A stretch of DNA of 64,000 nucleotides from Prochlorococcus sp. AG-449-J16 (GCA_003209565.1 QCQK01000002.1:27637-91636), one strand, 5' to 3'. Shown: positions 19,202 through 25,325, counted from the first letter of the stretch. Program-made: numbers and translations. The notes: a model not told the origin generated them from the sequence alone.

Positions 19202-20392
19202 ATGAGTTTAAAAAAAAATATAAACGATATTAAGAAAAATTATTCCCTAGGAATAATTGGAGGTGGTCAACTGGCCTTGATGTTAACCGAGGCAGCAAAA
19301 AAAAGAGATTTAGAAGTCTGTGTGCAAACAAAATCTTGTGATGATCCTGCTGGTTCAAAAGCAGATCATGTCATAGAAGCTGATCCTTTAAAGATAAGAG
19401 GTAATAAATCATTAATTAGTGAGTGTGAGAAAATAATTTTTGAAAATGAATGGATAAAAATTGACAAACTAAATCTACTTGCCAATAATGATATTTTTGT
19501 TCCAAGCCTTAGTGCAATTAAGCCATTAGTAGATAGGTTTTCTCAAAAAAAATTAATAGATAGAATGAATATTCCCTGTCCAAAATGGATAAGTATTGAA
19601 GATCTTAAAAATCTCCCGGATGAAGAAATCAATAATTGGACTTTTCCTCTAATGGCAAAATCAAACAAAGGTGGATATGACGGCAAAGGGAACAGAAAAA
19701 TAAAGACTAAAGAAGATTTAGATTCTTTTTTAACAGAGAATAATTCTGATGAATGGTTAATAGAAGAATGGATAGAGTATGAAAAAGAACTGGCTCTTGT
19801 TGGTTCGAGAGATAGGACCGGCAAGATAAGATTCTTTCCAATAGTTGAGACGTTCCAATTAAACCATGTTTGTGATTGGGTTCTTGCACCTGGAACAAAT
19901 GAATATGATTTGAACTTATTTGCAATAAATATTTTCTCTTCAATAGTCAATGAACTTAATTACGTTGGAGTTTTAGCCATTGAATTCTTCTATGGAGATA
20001 ATGGTCTTTTAATTAATGAAATAGCTCCTAGAACGCATAATTCAGCTCATTTCTCTATTGAAGCTTGCACTTCAAGTCAGTTTGATCAATATGTTTGCAT
20101 TTCTTCTGGGATAATGCCACCTGAAATTAAAATGAATAGTGAAGGGGCAATTATGATAAATCTACTGGGATTAAGAAAGAATTTCCCAATCTCAATGGAA
20201 ACCAGAATTAAAATGTTATCTGAAATTGAGGGTTCTAATATTCATTGTTATGGTAAATCTCGCGAAATTCTTGGAAGAAAAATGGCTCACATCACATTTT
20301 TATTAAATGGTAAAACGCATTCAGAAAGATATGATGAGGCTCAAGTTTTATTAACTACGGTAAGAGACATTTGGCCATCTCCAAATGCTTAA
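19202..20392 (+). CDS. purK: N5-carboxyaminoimidazole ribonucleotide synthase
   Basis: PurK is the ATP-grasp enzyme that carboxylates AIR in purine synthesis. The 396-residue protein has the N-terminal IIGGGQLALML, the ATP-grasp segments PLMAKSNKGGYDGKGN and VEFFYGDNGLLINEIAPRTHNSAHFSIEAC-type core (positions about 245-285). The gene for 6S RNA follows within 20 bases, the same order described for other cyanobacteria. Confidence 0.96.
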   Translation: MSLKKNINDIKKNYSLGIIGGGQLALMLTEAAKKRDLEVCVQTKSCDDPAGSKADHVIEADPLKIRGNKSLISECEKIIFENEWIKIDKLNLLANNDIFVPSLSAIKPLVDRFSQKKLIDRMNIPCPKWISIEDLKNLPDEEINNWTFPLMAKSNKGGYDGKGNRKIKTKEDLDSFLTENNSDEWLIEEWIEYEKELALVGSRDRTGKIRFFPIVETFQLNHVCDWVLAPGTNEYDLNLFAINIFSSIVNELNYVGVLAIEFFYGDNGLLINEIAPRTHNSAHFSIEACTSSQFDQYVCISSGIMPPEIKMNSEGAIMINLLGLRKNFPISMETRIKMLSEIEGSNIHCYGKSREILGRKMAHITFLLNGKTHSERYDEAQVLLTTVRDIWPSPNA

Positions 20393-20409
20393 AAAAATAA
20401 GTTAGAGTT

Positions 20410-20595
20410 AGGTTGCTGGATCTTTGGTTAAGTTCTTCTTTATGTGCTCTGATCTGACTCTCTTTCGACATGAGGAGACTGTCGTGATGCGGTAGTAAAC
20501 CGATCTTGTAATCGGAAACGAAAGCCCACTTTGAATCCTCTTCTGGCATTTCCAGGTCGATGCAGCAGAGGACTGACGGGGATCCGGTGTTACCT
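20410..20595 (+). ncRNA. ssrS: 6S RNA
   Basis: A G+C-richer, gene-free segment of about 186 nt directly downstream of purK, where cyanobacterial 6S RNA is known to be encoded. The ends can pair as a closing stem: AGGU at 20410-20413 with ACCU at 20592-20595, and GCUGGAUC with GAUCCGGU (8 bp, with G-U pairs) just inside. The interior contains weakly paired stretches such as CUUCUUUAUGUGCUC opposite purine-rich sequence, as expected of the open bubble that binds RNA polymerase. Boundaries are my estimate from pairing. Confidence 0.8.
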
Positions 20596-20643
20596 ATCAA
20601 AATGCTTGTTATCACAGGCTTTTGGTAGGTATTTCATTTTTTA
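20592..20643 (+). terminator. Intrinsic terminator behind 6S RNA
   Basis: The 14-base arm ACCTATCAAAATGC can pair with GCTTTTGGTAGGT (20618-20630), apart from one bulge and one wobble, and a T-rich tail ATTTCATTTTTT follows. The 5' arm starts with the same ACCT that would close the 6S RNA stem, so the two structures share bases. Confidence 0.7.
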
Positions 20644-20734
20644 GGGATAACTTAGCTGTCTTTATTCTCTATCATTGTAAATAATATATTTGCCAAAATA
20701 CTTGACGATCCATTTCTTATGTATTTAAATTGAT

Positions 20735-20747
20735 AGTACACATGTAT
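20735..20747 (+). promoter_or_regulatory. LexA-box-like element before first DUF1651 gene
   Basis: AGTACACATGTAT fits the cyanobacterial LexA consensus RGTAC-N3-DGTWCB except for one position (T for C). It ends 9 bases before the start codon and lies 33 bases after a -35-like TTGACG (20702-20707). The same arrangement recurs before the second DUF1651 gene. Operator function is inferred. Confidence 0.4.
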
Positions 20748-20756
20748 TACTAAGTA

Positions 20757-21056
20757 ATGACTTTAGGAGGAGCTAATGTTTGGACTAATTTTTCTTACGG
20801 TTATCGTAATGAGTCCCCAAGTGGTTGGTTGCTTAGCCCAGACCGCAGCAGATTAATTTTATTTATAAGGAATAAAAAATCTCCAAGAAATAGTATGAGA
20901 ATTTTTGCTCATACATATTATGTAAATGATCTTGGTGAGCCAATGGCAATTAAATCATCCACTCAAATGTATTTGGATAATGCTTGGGATAAATGGCATG
21001 ACCTTCAATTAGAAGGTTGGACTTTTGAAGAACTTGAATTACCTGAATCAGTATGA
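20757..21056 (+). CDS. DUF1651 family protein, copy 1
   Basis: A 99-residue protein with the family core PSGWLLSPDRSRLILF (about residues 21-36) followed by FAHTYYVNDLGEPMAIKSS and a C-terminal W-rich helix. DUF1651 is a small family typical of marine picocyanobacteria with unknown function. It is paralogous to the gene at 23215-23505. The first 33 codons overlap, in the +1 frame, a second reading frame (20776-20856). The stop overlaps the next small gene's start (ATGA). Confidence 0.82.
   Translation: MTLGGANVWTNFSYGYRNESPSGWLLSPDRSRLILFIRNKKSPRNSMRIFAHTYYVNDLGEPMAIKSSTQMYLDNAWDKWHDLQLEGWTFEELELPESV
20776..20856 (+). CDS. Candidate overlapping 26-residue hydrophobic peptide (+1 frame in DUF1651 copy 1)
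   Basis: An ATG preceded by AGGAGGAGCTA (a good ribosome-binding site) opens a 26-codon frame inside the DUF1651 gene. The product starts MFGLIFLTVIVMSPQ and continues VVGCL, a hydrophobic stretch ending in a lipobox-like VVGC. The second paralog has the same frame with identical first six residues, equal length and the same P-Q-x-x-G-C-L pattern. The single difference in the ATGTTTGGACTAATTTTT block is synonymous in this frame but changes Trp to Arg in DUF1651. Expression is unproven. Confidence 0.45.
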   Translation: MFGLIFLTVIVMSPQVVGCLAQTAAD

Positions 21057-21193
21057 CTAACTTAAATCCAATCAAAAAGAAACTATCAAAAGTAGATAGA
21101 AAGATTTCTACACAAGACTCATCAAAATTATTAGCAGAATTTTTTAATGGTGTTGTCATTGAACTTGATGAAGAATGTAAATATGACTCATAA
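21053..21193 (+). CDS. Small protein of unknown function, 46 aa
   Basis: A 46-residue charged product (starts MTNLNPIKKKLSKVD, ends ELDEECKYDS) without membrane segment. Its ATG overlaps the stop of DUF1651 copy 1 (ATGA), and its own end overlaps the next small gene at 21183. The three-gene chain of overlaps supports translation. Not recognised as a known family. Confidence 0.55.
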   Translation: MTNLNPIKKKLSKVDRKISTQDSSKLLAEFFNGVVIELDEECKYDS

Positions 21194-21332
21194 AGAATTG
21201 ATAGATCAAGTTTCCGCAAATTTATTTAAACAAAGCGGAAAGTTAGAAAGCAGAAGATCATGGTTAGCAATGAGAAATTATCTCGAGCAATTAGATAGCG
21301 AACAACTTAAGTCCATGCTTAAGGATCATTGA
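21183..21332 (+). CDS. Small protein of unknown function, 49 aa
   Basis: A 49-residue, probably helical protein starting MTHKELIDQVSANLFK and containing SRRSWLAMRNYLEQLD. The ATG at 21183 lies within the last codons of the preceding small gene (11-base overlap). A longer frame from 21147 is open but would overlap more. Function unknown. Confidence 0.6.
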   Translation: MTHKELIDQVSANLFKQSGKLESRRSWLAMRNYLEQLDSEQLKSMLKDH

Positions 21333-21357
21333 TGATTTTGAAACTTTATTTGTGAAT

Positions 21358-21473
21358 TATTTTTTGGTTTTTATTTTTTTCTTAATTCTTAGAAAACCAT
21401 AAATTCCAAAGCCAAGCAAAAACATGTCCAAGTAAATATGCCAAGTAGGAAAAATCTGGTGTATTAATTCCAT
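21358..21473 (-). pseudogene. Possibly frameshifted small membrane protein gene
   Basis: The ATG at 21473 overlaps the stop of the ligase-like gene (TAATG). Read straight, it gives 27 residues ending at 21390. If one A is added in the AAAA run at 21419-21422, the frame continues as a membrane helix (FLLGFGIYGFLRI) and a lysine-rich tail ending at 21358, a layout typical of small membrane proteins in this region. Either a single-base deletion or a sequencing error would explain it. Confidence 0.4.
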
Positions 21474-22222
21474 TAACTTTTTATTGCTACTTGCCAATAA
21501 GGATAATCTAAATTTGATTTTTCTCTAATTAATTGTAATTTTCTAGAATTTATCTTTACTACTATTCCATCTGTTGGATATTTCTTAAAAAGCTTCCCTT
21601 TTAACCACTCTTTTCTTAACACTTGAACTTGGCTAGTAAAGTTGCATGAAATATCCTGAGGAATCGTGAAGCCTAGCTTAGAAAGATTTTTTTTGGACTC
21701 ATATTGGTTAAGTGTTGAATTAAGTATTTGAAATGCGCAGAAGCTAAGACTTCCAGGAAATCCTTCTTTAGCTCTGAGAAATCCAGAAGCGATTCTCTGG
21801 GAGATATTTGGACTTTGGTTGGGAGCGTATAGTTCACCTCTAACTTGAAGCACTCCTCGAACAGGGAGATTATTGGGAATGTCTTGAACTTTTATAAGTT
21901 TACTAGTAACGTCATTCCCTTTTCTTGAAATTGCTTTCTTCAAAGTTCCATTGCTATATTGCAAAGCAACTGCACAACCATCAATTTTAGGTTCAATTAA
22001 TAATCTGGTATCTACTAATAGTCCTTTCAAAAATTCATCTAATGAATTCTTTTCTAATGAAGGTAAAAATAATTTATTTTTCTTTTTAAAGTAATCACAA
22101 TCAGGGTTTGTTCTTAATAAATTCTTTTCAAGGTGGTCGAACTGCCTATCAGAGATTAAAGCATTACCATTCCTATAATTATAGTCATACCAATCAATTC
22201 GTTCTTCTAAATAAGTCTTCAT
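21473..22222 (-). CDS. Free-standing NAD-dependent DNA ligase adenylation domain (LigA-like)
   Basis: A 249-residue protein matching only the N-terminal half of LigA. Domain Ia-like residues 1-40 include SDRQFDHLEKNL, then LPSLEKNSLDEF, the nucleotidyl-lysine motif EPKIDG (about residue 80), RKGNDVTSKL, VRGELY, TDGIVVKIN, and YWQVAIK at the very end. The OB fold, zinc finger, HhH and BRCT domains of a normal ligase of about 670 residues are absent. It could still adenylate itself, but it lacks the known DNA-clamping parts. Its stop overlaps a small reading frame. Confidence 0.85.
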   Translation of the reverse strand: MKTYLEERIDWYDYNYRNGNALISDRQFDHLEKNLLRTNPDCDYFKKKNKLFLPSLEKNSLDEFLKGLLVDTRLLIEPKIDGCAVALQYSNGTLKKAISRKGNDVTSKLIKVQDIPNNLPVRGVLQVRGELYAPNQSPNISQRIASGFLRAKEGFPGSLSFCAFQILNSTLNQYESKKNLSKLGFTIPQDISCNFTSQVQVLRKEWLKGKLFKKYPTDGIVVKINSRKLQLIREKSNLDYPYWQVAIKS

Positions 22223-22318
22223 TTAATAGGGAGTCTTAAGTTTTTGGCTAGGTATCCAACTTGGTTTATCTATGATCAATTTTTCTTTGTCTCCATGTTT
22301 AACAGTCCATAAAAGAAA

Positions 22319-22429
22319 TTAAGAAATTTGTTTTAGAGATATGCCAACCAAATATCTAGTTTTTGGACTTATTGATATAAATCCAATTAATAATATTAAA
22401 AAAGTGAGTTTAACCATAAGCTTTATCAT
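22319..22429 (-). CDS. Small single-span membrane protein, 36 aa
   Basis: A 36-residue product beginning MIKLMVKLTFLILLIG, one hydrophobic helix followed by SPKTRYLVG and a short polar tail. It lies 96 bases upstream of the ligase-like gene on the same strand. The complementary-strand frame also encodes a short peptide but without protein-like composition. Function unknown. Confidence 0.55.
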   Translation of the reverse strand: MIKLMVKLTFLILLIGFISISPKTRYLVGISLKQIS

Positions 22430-22458
22430 TTTAAACTCAGCGTAATTTTTGCAAACTT

Positions 22459-22716
22459 TTATTTAATACAATTTTTGTAACCTTCAATCTTGGCTAGTTC
22501 ATCAATTTTCAAACCTGTTTCTTGTAAAAGAGTTTCTCCTATATCATCTTTATTAAATTTAGTTAATGCTCCACTGGTAGAGTACTTAATACACTGGTTT
22601 TTATATCTTGCTTCTTTGACAATAGGAGATAAATAAAAACCAAATAAGATGATAAAAGCCCCATAAGTTACAACTTTTCTGTGGTTTTTCCACCATTCAT
22701 AAAATTTATTGGCCAC
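22459..22716 (-). CDS. Small membrane protein of unknown function, 85 aa
   Basis: The 85-residue product has a positively charged start (KFYEWWKNHRK), one membrane helix (about residues 15-33), and a soluble tail with two Cys (NQCIKY, YKNCIK). Its layout resembles the protein at 50963-51337, which also has a helix followed by a Cys-containing tail, but the two are not clearly homologous by eye. Confidence 0.65.
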   Translation of the reverse strand: MANKFYEWWKNHRKVVTYGAFIILFGFYLSPIVKEARYKNQCIKYSTSGALTKFNKDDIGETLLQETGLKIDELAKIEGYKNCIK

Positions 22717-22792
22717 TAAAAAACTTACTAACTAATTTCTATTTTAAATTGATTGTCAACAAATTACTTTAGTATTTGAAGAAATTTTTAAT

Positions 22793-23023
22793 TTATAGTT
22801 TTTCATTAATAGATCTAACCCAAGAATAATACCTTGATTTTCTAATCCTTTGTTCTTGCGAAACTAATCTATCCGCAGATTCTGAGGGAGATTCTCCTTT
22901 CTCAACTTTTGTTGTAATGGATATACCAAAACCTCTTGCTTCAATTTTTGCAATGCCACCCTCTAAAAAAAATAAAAAAGACCAACCTTTATTCCATCCT
23001 AAATAGAAGGGATTTCGATGCAT
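22793..23023 (-). CDS. Small conserved-type protein, 76 aa
   Basis: A 76-residue soluble protein with FYLGWNKGWSFLFFLEGGIAKIEARGFG and a charged C-terminus rich in Arg. It is not recognised as a named family. A 25-base inverted repeat (23068-23092) lies about 45 bases upstream of its start and may be an operator. It is divergent from DUF1651 copy 2. Confidence 0.6.
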   Translation of the reverse strand: MHRNPFYLGWNKGWSFLFFLEGGIAKIEARGFGISITTKVEKGESPSESADRLVSQEQRIRKSRYYSWVRSINEKL

Positions 23024-23067
23024 TACATCCTTCCAGATATACTCTTTAATGTTATTTTCCTTTTTAA

Positions 23068-23092
23068 GGTATTACTTGTATACAGTATTACC
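23068..23092. promoter_or_regulatory. Inverted repeat, candidate operator
   Basis: Arms GGTATTACT and AGTATTACC pair in 8 of 9 positions around the 7-base centre TGTATAC. It lies between the divergent genes at 22793-23023 and 23215-23505. A transcription-factor site is inferred from symmetry alone. Confidence 0.35.
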
Positions 23093-23194
23093 AAATAAGA
23101 ATTTTAGGCAGACTATTTTTGCGAAGTAATTTTCGTAATTAAATAATTTCTTGGATGAATACTTGACGCCCACTACTAGTACATTTATATTAAT

Positions 23195-23207
23195 AGTACA
23201 ACTGTAT
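23195..23207 (+). promoter_or_regulatory. LexA-box-like element before second DUF1651 gene
   Basis: AGTACAACTGTAT, again AGTAC-N3-TGTAT, ends 7 bases before the start codon and lies 32 bases after TTGACG (23163-23168). Spacing and sequence match the element before DUF1651 copy 1, so the promoter region was duplicated or conserved with the gene. Confidence 0.4.
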
Positions 23208-23214
23208 TATCTTA

Positions 23215-23505
23215 ATGGCACAAGGAGTAGCAAATGTTCGGACTAATTTTTATAGTGGCAGCCTTATTGACCCCCCAACTGGCTGGTTGTTTAACAAAAA
23301 AAGTGGTTTATTAATTCTTTTTGAGAGTTATGAGAAATCTGTATCTAATAACTTAAAAGTATATACTCATCTTTTCTATGCAAATGAATTAGGTGAACCA
23401 GCCCAAATTAAAAATTCAAGACTTCATTCTATTGAGTGTGCTTGTGAAACATGGAATGAATTAATTTCAGGAGGTTGGCAAATTGTTACTAATAAATTCC
23501 AGTAA
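23215..23505 (+). CDS. DUF1651 family protein, copy 2
   Basis: A 96-residue paralog of the gene at 20757-21056. The shared features are ANVxTNF near the start, the core PTGWLFNKKSGLLILF, YANELGEPAQIKNS and a C-terminal W-containing helix. It carries the same +1 overlapping frame (23234-23314). A small cysteine-containing gene follows after 2 bases. Function unknown. Confidence 0.82.
   Translation: MAQGVANVRTNFYSGSLIDPPTGWLFNKKSGLLILFESYEKSVSNNLKVYTHLFYANELGEPAQIKNSRLHSIECACETWNELISGGWQIVTNKFQ
23234..23314 (+). CDS. Candidate overlapping 26-residue hydrophobic peptide (+1 frame in DUF1651 copy 2)
   Basis: The frame starts 19 bases after the DUF1651 start, exactly as in copy 1, behind AAGGAGTAGCAA. 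The product begins MFGLIFIVAALLTPQ, continues with LAGCL and a lysine pair, and has 26 residues. The LAGC sequence resembles a lipoprotein cleavage site, though almost no mature part would remain. It could equally be a small membrane peptide. Expression is unproven. Confidence 0.45.
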   Translation: MFGLIFIVAALLTPQLAGCLTKKVVY

Positions 23506-23507
23506 TC

Positions 23508-23741
23508 ATGATCAAGGTAAATCCGTCAAAATGGGAATATCTAAAAGAATCTACACTAAAACGAAAACGAATAAAGATTTGTATTACTTGCAATCACTTT
23601 CGCTACAGCACTACAGAAACTTTTGCTACTATCTTGATCTGTCCAAAATACGAAAAACGTATACCACAGGGTGATCACTTACTTAAAGGTTGTGAGTATT
23701 GGCAAAAAAATAGTACGATATTTTCTCCTGAAGCATCTTAA
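23508..23741 (+). CDS. Small cysteine-containing protein, possible zinc ribbon, 77 aa
   Basis: A 77-residue basic protein with ICITCNHF (CxxC plus His), then LICPKYEKRIPQGDHLLKGCEYW. The four Cys and flanking His could bind a metal. It begins 2 bases after DUF1651 copy 2 and is probably translated from the same mRNA. Function unknown. Confidence 0.65.
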   Translation: MIKVNPSKWEYLKESTLKRKRIKICITCNHFRYSTTETFATILICPKYEKRIPQGDHLLKGCEYWQKNSTIFSPEAS

Positions 23742-23840
23742 TTATTCTCTAATTAAACTCTCTAGGTAAAGATATTTAATTATGTAAATAAAGCATTATT
23801 TTATACAACTTAAAAAATTCTTTTTAAGTAATTTTGAACC

Positions 23841-23942
23841 ATGATTCAATTCTACTTTTCCATATTTTTATTAGTTGTGCTTACATTTTTTGCACTTTTA
23901 TTAGATGCACCAGAATTGGCTTCTTTAATTCAAACATTTTAG
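23841..23942 (+). CDS. Small single-span membrane protein, 33 aa
   Basis: A 33-residue product starting MIQFYFSIFLLVVLTFFALL, one membrane helix followed by DAPELASLIQTF. A hairpin (23951-23972) follows the stop. The composition resembles the small thylakoid subunits but does not match any known Psa, Psb or Pet subunit I can recall. Confidence 0.5.
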   Translation: MIQFYFSIFLLVVLTFFALLLDAPELASLIQTF

Positions 23943-23950
23943 AAAATAAT

Positions 23951-23972
23951 AAATCAGCATTTTTACTGATTT
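23951..23972 (+). terminator. Weak terminator-like hairpin
   Basis: AAATCAG and CTGATTT form a 7-bp stem with an 8-base loop just after the 33-codon gene. The T-run behind it is poor, so termination would be inefficient. Confidence 0.35.
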
Positions 23973-24092
23973 ACTTTCTTAATAAGTAAGGCGTAGGTTT
24001 AACTTGTTGAATAGGAGGGATCTAATGATTGACAGTCCACCAGAGAAGTTTAATTATAAAATTTAAATCTTGATAAAACTAATGCTAAATCT
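23973..24092 (+). other. Gene-free stretch with a 13-codon frame; possible leader or small RNA
   Basis: This stretch lies between two hairpins. It contains AGGAGGGATCTA directly before an ATG at 24025 that opens only a 13-codon frame (MIDSPPEKFNYKI), ending 27 bases before the terminator at 24093. It could be a small RNA, an attenuator-like leader or a gene remnant. No longer protein is encoded. Confidence 0.3.
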
Positions 24093-24127
24093 GGAATGAA
24101 TCTTCTATTTGAGATTCATTCCTTTTT
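24093..24127 (+). terminator. Strong intrinsic terminator
   Basis: A perfect 10-bp stem (GGAATGAATC with GATTCATTCC), a 10-base loop and five T residues. It can serve the plus-strand transcript from 23841 or from the short leader frame at 24025. Confidence 0.75.
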
Positions 24128-24236
24128 AATTTCTTTCTAAAAAATGTAAATTATAAATATTAAATTTTAAAAGTAAAAAATCTGTCCATATTAAAATGAT
24201 TTTAGGCCAAAGTCTCTTCTTAGAAAGTGGCTAACT

Positions 24237-24419
24237 TTACCTGAATCCAAAACCAGTTTTTTGTTCATCTTTTTCTTCCCATTCATTAATAATTATTTTT
24301 AGTAAACTTTTAAGTTCTGAATTCGAAGCATTAGTATCTTTTTGAAGATTTATACAAATCTTTTTTATTTCCTCATAAGCATTATCAATTAATATTGTTT
24401 TTTGATCTGGATTAGCCAT
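24237..24419 (-). CDS. Small soluble protein of unknown function, 60 aa
   Basis: A 60-residue acidic helical protein. The segment EEIKKICINLQKDTNAS...INEWEEKD has a loosely similar counterpart in the protein at 26115-26369 (LQKKTGCPDS...QNEWHPES), suggesting a divergent local family. It lies 6 bases downstream of the membrane protein gene at 24426. Confidence 0.55.
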   Translation of the reverse strand: MANPDQKTILIDNAYEEIKKICINLQKDTNASNSELKSLLKIIINEWEEKDEQKTGFGFR

Positions 24420-24425
24420 AGAATT

Positions 24426-24623
24426 TTAAAATGCTCCATTGCAGTTGAACCCACTGCAGTTAATAATCCTGAAAATATTCATTACTAAGTTGTGGAATCT
24501 TTCATCATAAAAGAACGCCCAGGTTGTAAATATAGCAAAACCAGAGACAGCAAAAGCAGCATATTGAAGCCAATGTATGCCATAGCTGTCTAATCCATTT
24601 TTATCAAAATCAGAATTACTCAA
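24426..24623 (-). CDS. Small membrane protein, 65 aa
   Basis: A 65-residue product with a polar N-terminus (SNSDFDKNGLDSYG), one membrane helix (about residues 20-38, LQYAAFAVSGFAIFTTWAFF) and a short C-terminus ending in CSGFNCNGAF. Not recognised. Confidence 0.6.
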   Translation of the reverse strand: MSNSDFDKNGLDSYGIHWLQYAAFAVSGFAIFTTWAFFYDERFHNLVMNIFRIINCSGFNCNGAF

Positions 24624-24722
24624 TTGCTTTTTTACTTATAATAAAAATTTTTTTTTTAAAAGGAGAGTTTGTTTTGAACGAGAGATTTATTTTTTTCTTT
24701 AAGACCTTAATGTATTCATAGT

Positions 24723-24977
24723 TTAAATAAAACCAGGTATTATCCACCCAAAAAAACCGTAGTTTATTATCAAAGCTAAAAAACCAATCATAGCTAATCT
24801 CCCATTTGTAATTTCGGCATTTTTCCAAAATTTACCCATGTAGTTTTTAATTTTTTTTGAATTTTTATCAATCAAATAATTTGGTTCTAAAGGTTCCTGC
24901 AACCTTTTGATGGCGTATAAAGTAAATTGAATTGTAATTGCGATGATAACAACTATAAAACTAGTAAGTGCATCCAT
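24723..24977 (-). CDS. High-light-inducible-type (Hli) chlorophyll-binding-like protein
   Basis: The C-terminus carries the light-harvesting-like signature FWKNAEITNGRLAMIGFLAL, matching the ExxNGRxAMxGF motif whose Glu and Asn/Arg ligate chlorophyll. I take the ATG at 24977 (84 residues), since the open frame upstream to 25043 adds atypical sequence. An additional N-terminal membrane helix (about residues 5-22) makes it longer than the usual Hli of 45-70 residues. Expected role: photoprotection in the thylakoid. Confidence 0.85.
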   Translation of the reverse strand: MDALTSFIVVIIAITIQFTLYAIKRLQEPLEPNYLIDKNSKKIKNYMGKFWKNAEITNGRLAMIGFLALIINYGFFGWIIPGFI

Positions 24978-25181
24978 TTTTAGATTTAGTATGTAATCAT
25001 TTAGTAAGCTAAAAAGTGAATGACAATTGTATGTATCAAACATTTCCTAAATCGACTTTATTGACAGAGGAAACCTTAACTTGAAATATTAATTAATGTA
25101 ACATATTTAAAAAAAAATTAGTATGAATTCTTACTTTTTCTTTCGATTTCACATTATTAAGAACTTTACTGTTACGTTTAT

Positions 25182-25250
25182 GTGTCAGTTTTCAAGAGTA
25201 GTCTTAATTCAAATGCAATATTAGTTTTAATTCTTGTTTCTCCAGTTTAG
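25182..25250 (+). CDS. Candidate micropeptide, 22 aa
   Basis: A GTG-initiated frame for MSVFKSSLNSNAILVLILVS plus two residues: polar start and short hydrophobic end. It lies in an otherwise gene-free 280-base gap. Support is composition only; it may be chance. Confidence 0.2.
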   Translation: MSVFKSSLNSNAILVLILVSPV

Positions 25251-25325
25251 ATTGAGTATTGGGATTTTTTAGAAATTTATTTTCAATGTTATTTATTTTA
25301 ATTAATTTTTAAAAAATAGAAATTA

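Noticed and set aside
20355..20615. 86-codon minus-strand open frame across the purK end and 6S RNA
   Set aside because: It is antisense to the 6S RNA whose pairing explains the sequence, and its translation has no protein-like pattern.
20735..20750. NtcA-like GTA...TAC in the DUF1651 upstream region
   Set aside because: The spacer is 9 bases where NtcA requires 8, and no suitable -10 follows.
23483..23674. 63-codon frame overlapping the cysteine-containing small gene
   Set aside because: The alternative frame at 23508-23741 has a consistent CxxC-type pattern and starts right after DUF1651 copy 2.
24616..24828. 70-codon minus-strand frame near the Hli gene
   Set aside because: It overlaps the clear Hli motif in another frame and has no protein-like features.
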